NCBI GenBank assembly: GCA_044225825.1
Contig: JBGAIB010000003.1
Span: 496,001 to 560,000, forward strand
Length of the DNA: 64,000 nucleotides
Direction: 5' to 3'
Source of the DNA: Bog-950 sp044225825
Lineage (GTDB): Bacteria > Bacteroidota > Bacteroidia > Chitinophagales > LD1
This document shows, one piece after another, positions 58,921-64,000 of this stretch. Numbering within the stretch: the stretch's first letter is position 1; each line of letters starts with the position of its first letter. The translations under genes were made by a program, and so were the position numbers. The notes beneath the pieces are model-generated. The model was not told the origin of the DNA, searched no databases, and saw only the letters and a list, made by a program, of their open reading frames with translations.

Positions 58921-60228
58921 TTAATCAATTATCATGCAGGCACCCACAGTAATGTTGGTGGCCTCATCAATCAAAATAAAACTGCCTGTTTCGCGGTTCT
59001 TGGTATACGAATCAAATAGCAAAGGTGCGGTAGTGCGCAGGGTAATGCGTCCTACATCGTTCATACCAATCGAAGGGTTCTCGGTAATACGGTGAAGGGA
59101 GTTAATGTCCAGTTTGTATTTCACTTCCTTTACGATGGCTCTTACATCGCGGGTGGTATGCTTTAAAAAATACTTACCGTTTAGTTGTAATGGCTTATCG
59201 CTCATCCAGCATACCATGGCCTCTACATCCTGCGATTGTTGCGGTACGTTGCCTTCGCGAACAAGCATATCGCCGCGAGAGATATCAATGTCATCCTCCA
59301 GCGTTACGGTAACCGAGAGTGGTGCAAAGGCTTCGTCCAGTTGTTGGCCGTCCAGTTCTACGGTTTTAACCTTGCTGGTAAATCCGGAGGGCATAACAAC
59401 AATCTTATCGCCGGGCCGGATAACGCCACTGGCCAAACGGCCGGCATAGCCGCGGTAGTCGTGGAACTCGTCGTTATACGGACGAATCACATACTGCACC
59501 GGGAAACGCATATCAATGTGGTTAATATCACTGGCAATGTGTATGTTCTCTAAAAGGTACATCAGGGTTACACCTTCGTACCAGTTCATGTTCGTCGAGC
59601 GGTGCACCACGTTATCTCCGTTCAAAGCAGAGATTGGAATGAAGTGAATGTCGCGGCTCTTTAACCGGGTGGCAAACTCGCGGTATTCACTAACTATACG
59701 GTTGTATACTTCTTCGCTATAGTCAACCAGGTCCATCTTGTTAATGCATAGTGCAATGTGCGGTATGCCTAACAACGATGCAATAATGGAGTGCCGGCGG
59801 GTTTGTTCAACAATGCCTTGCCGTGCATCCACCAGTATAATAGCCAGGTTAGCGGTGCTGGCACCGGTAACCATGTTGCGGGTATATTGAATATGCCCGG
59901 GTGTATCGGCAATAATAAACTTACGCTTTGGCGTGCTGAAATAACGATAGGCTACATCAATGGTAATGCCCTGTTCGCGTTCGGCACGCAGGCCGTCAGT
60001 AAATAAGGCAAGGTTAACCGTGCTTTCGCCCCGCTTTTCGGAGGTGGCCTTTACGCTTTCATATTGATCTTCAAAGATCGATTTGCTATCGTATAACAAA
60101 CGTCCTATCAGTGTCGATTTGCCATCATCCACACTACCTGCTGTGGTAAAGCGCAGCAGTTCCATATTCAAATAGCTCTTGCTATCGAATTTTTCGGTTG
60201 ACGCTGCTTGTATGTTTTTCTCACTCAT
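58921..60228 (-). CDS. cysN: Sulfate adenylyltransferase subunit 1 (GTPase)
   Basis: The GTPase subunit of ATP sulfurylase, forming adenosine 5'-phosphosulfate (APS) with CysD. The protein has 435 residues, without a fused APS-kinase domain. The G-domain carries TAGSVDDGKSTLIGRLLYDS, DGLRAEREQGITIDVAYRYF, IIADTPGHIQYTRNMVTGA and CINKMDLVDYSEEVY. The C-terminal EF-Tu-like barrels include IRPYNDEFHDYRGYAGRLAS and AMVCWMSDKPLQLNGKYFLKH. It is 42 bp downstream of cysD. Confidence 0.95.
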   Translation of the reverse strand: MSEKNIQAASTEKFDSKSYLNMELLRFTTAGSVDDGKSTLIGRLLYDSKSIFEDQYESVKATSEKRGESTVNLALFTDGLRAEREQGITIDVAYRYFSTPKRKFIIADTPGHIQYTRNMVTGASTANLAIILVDARQGIVEQTRRHSIIASLLGIPHIALCINKMDLVDYSEEVYNRIVSEYREFATRLKSRDIHFIPISALNGDNVVHRSTNMNWYEGVTLMYLLENIHIASDINHIDMRFPVQYVIRPYNDEFHDYRGYAGRLASGVIRPGDKIVVMPSGFTSKVKTVELDGQQLDEAFAPLSVTVTLEDDIDISRGDMLVREGNVPQQSQDVEAMVCWMSDKPLQLNGKYFLKHTTRDVRAIVKEVKYKLDINSLHRITENPSIGMNDVGRITLRTTAPLLFDSYTKNRETGSFILIDEATNITVGACMIID

Positions 60229-60270
60229 TCTTACCTTATGTTTATCCTTCCTTCTGTAAAGTATGCGCTC

Positions 60271-61173
60271 TTAGAAATAGCCTTCTTTTTTACGGTCTTC
60301 CATGCTGCTTTCGCTGCGCTTGTCATCAGCCCGGCCACCCCGTTCGGTCGTGCGGCTGGCAGCCACTTCCTGTATAATATCATCCAGGGTTGCTGCCTCC
60401 GAAAAGGTCGATCCTGTAGAAGTAATGTCACCAATGGTTCGGAAACGCACAATTTGTTCTTCCGCCTGTTCGGTTGGTTTCATCGGTATAAACGGGGATT
60501 CAGCCAGCCATACGCCATCGCGATTAAACACCCTGCGCCTGTGGCTAAAATACAACGAAGGCATTTCGATACCTTCCATGGCCAGATATTGCCATACATC
60601 CAGCTCCGTCCAGTTACTGATAGGGAATACTCTGAAGTTCTCCCCCTGGTGCATTTTGCCGTTAAACAGGTTCCAAAGTTCAGGCCGTTGATTCTTGGGG
60701 TCCCACTGTCCAAACTCATCGCGGTGCGAGAAGAAGCGTTCTTTGGCTCTTGCCTTTTCTTCATCCCGGCGCGCCCCACCCATACAGGCATCAAACTTGT
60801 ATTTGTCTATGGTGTCCAGCAGGGTGGTGGTCTGCAAGCGAATACGCGAAGCGCTATAGCCCTTCTCTTCTGCCACACGGCCTTTATCAATCGACTCCTG
60901 TACCGAGCCGACAATCAGTTTTACGCCCAGCTTTTCAACCAGCCGGTCGCGGTAATCCAGTGTCTCCTGAAAGTTATGACCCGTATCGATATGCACCAAT
61001 GGGAAAGGGATAGGAGCGGGGTAGAAGGCCTTTTTGGCCAGGTAGGTCACCAAGATGGAATCTTTACCGCCGCTAAACAGTATAGCCGGGTTCTGAAATT
61101 GTGCTGCCACCTCCCGAAGTATAAAGATGGATTCGGCTTCCAGCGTTTTAAGGTGATTTAGATTATAAGGCAT
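60271..61173 (-). CDS. cysD: Sulfate adenylyltransferase subunit 2
   Basis: The catalytic subunit of ATP sulfurylase. The 300-residue PP-loop protein has the ATP-binding motif ILFSGGKDSILVTYLAKKAF at residues about 32-51, LVHIDTGHNFQETLDYRDRL, and the CMGGARRDEEKARAKERFFSHRD block. ENFRVFPISNWTELDVWQYL and PSLYFSHRRRVFNRDGVWL are also diagnostic. It lies between cysC (23 bp upstream) and cysN (42 bp downstream), so the three make one PAPS-forming unit. Confidence 0.96.
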   Translation of the reverse strand: MPYNLNHLKTLEAESIFILREVAAQFQNPAILFSGGKDSILVTYLAKKAFYPAPIPFPLVHIDTGHNFQETLDYRDRLVEKLGVKLIVGSVQESIDKGRVAEEKGYSASRIRLQTTTLLDTIDKYKFDACMGGARRDEEKARAKERFFSHRDEFGQWDPKNQRPELWNLFNGKMHQGENFRVFPISNWTELDVWQYLAMEGIEMPSLYFSHRRRVFNRDGVWLAESPFIPMKPTEQAEEQIVRFRTIGDITSTGSTFSEAATLDDIIQEVAASRTTERGGRADDKRSESSMEDRKKEGYF

Positions 61174-61196
61174 ACGTTCTTTATTTGTTAGCCGTT

Positions 61197-61802
61197 CTAG
61201 GGTCGGCTTATCAACGGTAGCGCAAAGCCTACCGCCTCGTTAACACTTTGTTCAATGGTTTGGTTTGCAGTCTTTATTTCAAGGTCAGCTTTTACCGGCG
61301 CTTCAAATGGAGCGCTAATGCCGGTGAAGTCTTTTACCTCGCCTGTACGCGCTTTGGCATACAGGCCTTTCACATCACGACGTTCACATTCTTCCAGTGG
61401 TGTGTTGATGTAGATCTCTTCAAAATCGGTAACGCCGATAATATCCTTAGCCAGTTGGCGGATAGCAACTGTGGGAGATACAAAACAGCAGATGGTGATA
61501 ACACCACAGTTTAAAAACAGCTTGGCCACTTCGGCTATCCGGCGGATGTTCTCGGTGCGGTCGGCTTCCGAAAACCCCAGGTTATTGTTAATGCCCATGC
61601 GCACATTGTCACCATCCAGTACCATTACCAGATAGCCCTTTTCGTGCAGGGCTTTTTCCAGCCCTTTGGCTATGGTGCTTTTACCCGACCCGCTTAGGCC
61701 GGTAAACCAGAACACCCTGCCCTTTTGCTCCAAAAGCGCTTCCTTACTGTCGCGTGGCAGCAGGTCGTTAAAAGGGTGAATATGTTCTGTTTTGAAACTC
61801 AT
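61197..61802 (-). CDS. cysC: Adenylylsulfate kinase
   Basis: Phosphorylates APS to PAPS, the universal sulfuryl donor. The 201-residue enzyme has the P-loop FTGLSGSGKSTIAKGLEKAL, the DGDNVRMGINNNLGFSEADR block that binds APS, and IRRIAEVAKLFLNCGVITI. The lid-like GLYAKARTGEVKDFTGISAPFEAP follows. It is the first gene of the minus-strand run. Since no PAPS reductase (cysH) or sulfite reductase is in the window, PAPS made here could serve assimilation elsewhere or a sulfotransferase. Confidence 0.96.
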   Translation of the reverse strand: MSFKTEHIHPFNDLLPRDSKEALLEQKGRVFWFTGLSGSGKSTIAKGLEKALHEKGYLVMVLDGDNVRMGINNNLGFSEADRTENIRRIAEVAKLFLNCGVITICCFVSPTVAIRQLAKDIIGVTDFEEIYINTPLEECERRDVKGLYAKARTGEVKDFTGISAPFEAPVKADLEIKTANQTIEQSVNEAVGFALPLISRP

Positions 61803-61812
61803 AATCGGCCTG

Positions 61813-61820
61813 CGAAAGTA
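61813..61820 (-). promoter_or_regulatory. -7-like element ahead of cysC
   Basis: The minus strand reads TACTTTCG, similar to TAnnTTTG, 10 bp before the cysC ATG at 61802. It may drive cysCDN and perhaps the genes below. Confidence 0.3.
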
Positions 61821-61925
61821 AGATTTTTGCCTAAAAGCCTAGTAGGTCGGTAGGATTATAGCAGAATAGATCTTTTTGAGCCAATACCGTGAAAATTGTA
61901 TCTTACATTACCCAAAAAACCTTCT

Positions 61926-63179
61926 ATGAAACAACGCTCTATTCTATTTCTGTTTCTTGTCCTTACTGTAGGTTTACAGGCTCAATCCCAACCACTTCAA
62001 CCTGCTTCCGGCCCTGGTGGCAGCGATTACAACTTCAGTGGAGTAACTCAGTTTGATTATGGCACTAACGGCAACGGGCAGGACTTTTGGCTCTATGAGC
62101 CTAATGGCCCTATCCCTGATTCAGCCAATGTGGTGGTTTTTATTCATGGCCTTGGCGAAACCAATCCGAAACTTTATGGGGCATTTATCAAGCACTTGGT
62201 GCGAAAGGGCAACATTGTTATTTATCCCCGTTATCAGAAAGATCTGAATAGTGATAATGCCACTTTCAGCGATAGCTGCGCAAAGGGCATTCAACGCGCT
62301 CTAGACACCCTGCAGCAGGCAGGGCATGTGAAGCCAAGGCTGCAAAACTTTTTTATTCTCGGCCATTCGGTAGGCGGAATATTAACAGCCAACATGAGCA
62401 CGCGCTATGCCATTTATGGACTGCCAAAACCGTTAACGGCGTTTTCGATGCAGCCCGGTGCTCAAATTGCTGCATTACTATTGAATAATTATAATACCAT
62501 GGATGCCGATATTAAATACCTGGTATTGGTAGGTAACGATGATATTATAGTTGGCACCACCACCGGCGAGCAGTTGTTTAATGAAACCACTGCAATACCT
62601 ACCTCGCATAAAAATCTCATTAAACACTATGCCGATACCTATGGTAATCCGGATGTGGGTGCTACACACTTTGAACCCCTTGCAGGCGATGTAGCTTTTG
62701 ACAATGGGGAAAGCAACTTGTTTATCCTGGCTTCCGGTTCCGGGCCAATTGATGCGTACGACTACCACTGCACCTGGAAGCTGCAGGATGCGCTTATGGA
62801 TTGCGCGTTGCATAGCCAAAATTGCGATATTGCTTTTGGCGATACACACGAGCAGAAGTTTATGGGTAACTGGAGCGATGGTACGCCTATCCGCCCCCTG
62901 GAAGTAACACCCACTGCCGCCACGGCTGTTAATGAAGTTCCGATTGCGAGTGCATTTGTTTATCCCAATCCAGCCAGCGACAACTGCTACTTTAAATTCA
63001 AGATTCCATTTTCGGGAAAGTTGGAATTGCTTGATATAACCGGTAAGTTGGTTGCTACCCGATCATTCTATGGCACGGAAGCAACCATACAGCTTTCAAT
63101 GTTGAGTGCAGGCGTTTATTTCTATCGGCTAAGCGATACCGCAGGTATTGTAGGGCAGGGGCGGTTGGTAAAGGAATAG
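61926..63179 (+). CDS. Secreted alpha/beta hydrolase with T9SS type A sorting domain
   Basis: A 417-residue exported serine hydrolase. A signal peptide (MKQRSILFLFLVLTVGLQAQ) precedes an alpha/beta hydrolase fold. The oxyanion motif is VVVFIHGLGETNPKLYG. The nucleophile elbow is ILGHSVGGILTANMS with Ser148. LVGNDDIIVGTTTGEQLF holds a likely acid, and a late GATHFEPLAGD carries the His. The last about 80 residues (ASAFVYPNPASDNCYFKFKI...LELLDITGKLVATRSFYG...LSAGVYFYRLSD) form a T9SS type A sorting domain. It could be an esterase, lipase or cutinase-like enzyme. ATG 61926 is chosen over 61896 because it begins the signal peptide. It is divergent from cysC. Confidence 0.85.
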   Translation: MKQRSILFLFLVLTVGLQAQSQPLQPASGPGGSDYNFSGVTQFDYGTNGNGQDFWLYEPNGPIPDSANVVVFIHGLGETNPKLYGAFIKHLVRKGNIVIYPRYQKDLNSDNATFSDSCAKGIQRALDTLQQAGHVKPRLQNFFILGHSVGGILTANMSTRYAIYGLPKPLTAFSMQPGAQIAALLLNNYNTMDADIKYLVLVGNDDIIVGTTTGEQLFNETTAIPTSHKNLIKHYADTYGNPDVGATHFEPLAGDVAFDNGESNLFILASGSGPIDAYDYHCTWKLQDALMDCALHSQNCDIAFGDTHEQKFMGNWSDGTPIRPLEVTPTAATAVNEVPIASAFVYPNPASDNCYFKFKIPFSGKLELLDITGKLVATRSFYGTEATIQLSMLSAGVYFYRLSDTAGIVGQGRLVKE

Positions 63180-63180
63180 T

Positions 63181-64000
63181 TTACCACGCGTGTAATGCAA
63201 GCCAGGCCATTAAACCAATGCTGTGCTGTAAAGCGCTTTCATCTACATTAAAAGTGGGGGTGTGCAGCCCCGATGTAATACCTTTAGCTGCATTACCAAC
63301 ACCAAGCCGGTAAAAGCAGCCCGGTACCTGGTGGGTGTAATAGGCAAAATCCTCGCTGCCCATCCGCTTTGGCAACTCCAGCACTGCAGCATCACCCATA
63401 AAATCCTTGGCAGCTAACTGTGCCTTTTCGGTAAACACTTCGTTATTCAGGAGTACAGGATATCCACTTAGCACCTTAAGCTCGCAACTTGCGTTATGCC
63501 GGATGCCTACAGCCGTAACTGTTTCTCTGATTTTTTGCAGCATAGTTGCGCGGAAGTACTCATCAAAGCAGCGAAGGGTTCCGGCTATTTCAACTTGGTC
63601 GGGCACTATGTTCGTAGCGCCTTTACCTTCAATATGGCCGAAAGAAAGAACGAAACTGTTGTCCCCCTCATTTAGTTGTTCCAGGGCCAGCAGCAAGTGG
63701 GCAGAAATCAGCAATGGATTGATCAACTTATCCTTTTGTGCCGCGTGCCCGCCTTTACCGGTAATGGTTAAATACAATTCATCACTGCTCGCCATAAAGC
63801 GGCCGGGGCAAAAGCCAAACGTACCTGCTTCTAACTCAGGCGATACATGCAAGCCTATGATTCCTTGTACTTTGGGGTTGGTTAACACACCTTCTTTAAT
63901 CATAGCTTCGGCACCACTTGGCACTTTTTCTTCGCTCGGCTGGAAAATGAATTTGATGGTGCCCTTTACTTCATCCTTCAATTCGGCCAGAATCATTGCA
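63181..64000 (-). CDS. M20 family amidohydrolase, partial (5' end outside the window)
   Basis: The C-terminal about 270 residues of an M20 metallopeptidase/amidohydrolase of the hippurate-hydrolase, N-acyl-amino-acid type. The frame stays open to the window edge, and the residues before the internal Met (AMILAELKDEV) match the usual family context, so the N-terminus lies beyond 64000. FQPSEEKVPSGAEAMIKEG carries a metal-binding Glu. GLHVSPELEAG, SSDELYLTITGKGGHAAQKD (dimerisation His) and RMGSEDFAYYTHQVPGCFYRLG with the C-terminal metal Glu/Asp are typical. It ends 1 bp after the stop of the T9SS hydrolase gene, which converges on it, with no terminator between. Confidence 0.9.
   Translation of the reverse strand, partial: AMILAELKDEVKGTIKFIFQPSEEKVPSGAEAMIKEGVLTNPKVQGIIGLHVSPELEAGTFGFCPGRFMASSDELYLTITGKGGHAAQKDKLINPLLISAHLLLALEQLNEGDNSFVLSFGHIEGKGATNIVPDQVEIAGTLRCFDEYFRATMLQKIRETVTAVGIRHNASCELKVLSGYPVLLNNEVFTEKAQLAAKDFMGDAAVLELPKRMGSEDFAYYTHQVPGCFYRLGVGNAAKGITSGLHTPTFNVDESALQHSIGLMAWLALHAW

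Overview
This 64-kb window is a chromosomal segment of a Bacteroidota bacterium, most likely of the Chitinophagales type. The lineage call rests on features visible in the sequence: many secreted proteins with C-terminal type IX secretion (T9SS) sorting domains (type A 'SPNP...' tails and type B gliding-motility C-termini), a giant SprB-repeat adhesin, secreted collagen-like proteins with tail-fibre modules, a short (289 aa) primary sigma factor without region 1.1, and repeated TAnnTTTG-like -7 promoter elements close to start codons. I see no rRNA, tRNA, CRISPR array, transposase or phage structural cluster.

Layout. 0-3.4 kb: yebC, converging on the yicC-gmk pair and a DMT exporter. 3.5-12.2 kb: a nucleotide-sugar epimerase, a T9SS-exported SGNH hydrolase, a small secreted protein with a Tyr/Cys-rich tail, a YafY/WYL regulator preceded by a 10-bp-phased operator-like array, a DinB-like protein, purF and an OmpA-family outer-membrane protein. 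12.3-15.6 kb: a DUF1800/DUF1501 pair, the second with a T9SS tail. 15.6-25.9 kb: two large collagen-like secreted proteins, one ending in an S74 autoproteolytic chaperone and the other in a C1q-like domain, flanking priA, a 2-Cys peroxiredoxin and a DUF4230-like protein. 26.2-39.3 kb: one 4349-residue SprB-like adhesin with about 47 SprB-type units. 39.3-52.7 kb: M3 peptidase, DUF5606 protein, MmcQ/YjbR protein, uvrB, a phasin-like protein, a T9SS protein, a lysoplasmalogenase-like membrane protein, a lysophospholipase-like hydrolase, a second T9SS type B protein and rpoD. 52.7-54.0 kb: a 1.36-kb gene-free stretch packed with several distinct repeat families. 54.0-61.8 kb: nine consecutive minus-strand genes: cysC-cysD-cysN (PAPS synthesis), a broken rhodanese gene, a PAS histidine kinase, and a tight ACP / ketoacyl synthase III / GT2 glycosyltransferase / GNAT cassette. 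61.9-64.0 kb: a T9SS-exported alpha/beta hydrolase and the C-terminal part of an M20 amidohydrolase cut by the window edge.

How the parts fit. Housekeeping genes (purF, priA, uvrB, rpoD, gmk) are interleaved with cell-surface genes. The surface theme dominates: six proteins carry T9SS sorting domains, two collagen-like fibres carry none, and one OmpA-like protein would anchor to peptidoglycan. The least explained items are the repeat-rich intergenic region, the co-varying SprB repeat subtypes, the Tyr/Cys tail protein, the collagen-C1q architecture and the sulfate-activation to acyl/glycosyl directon.
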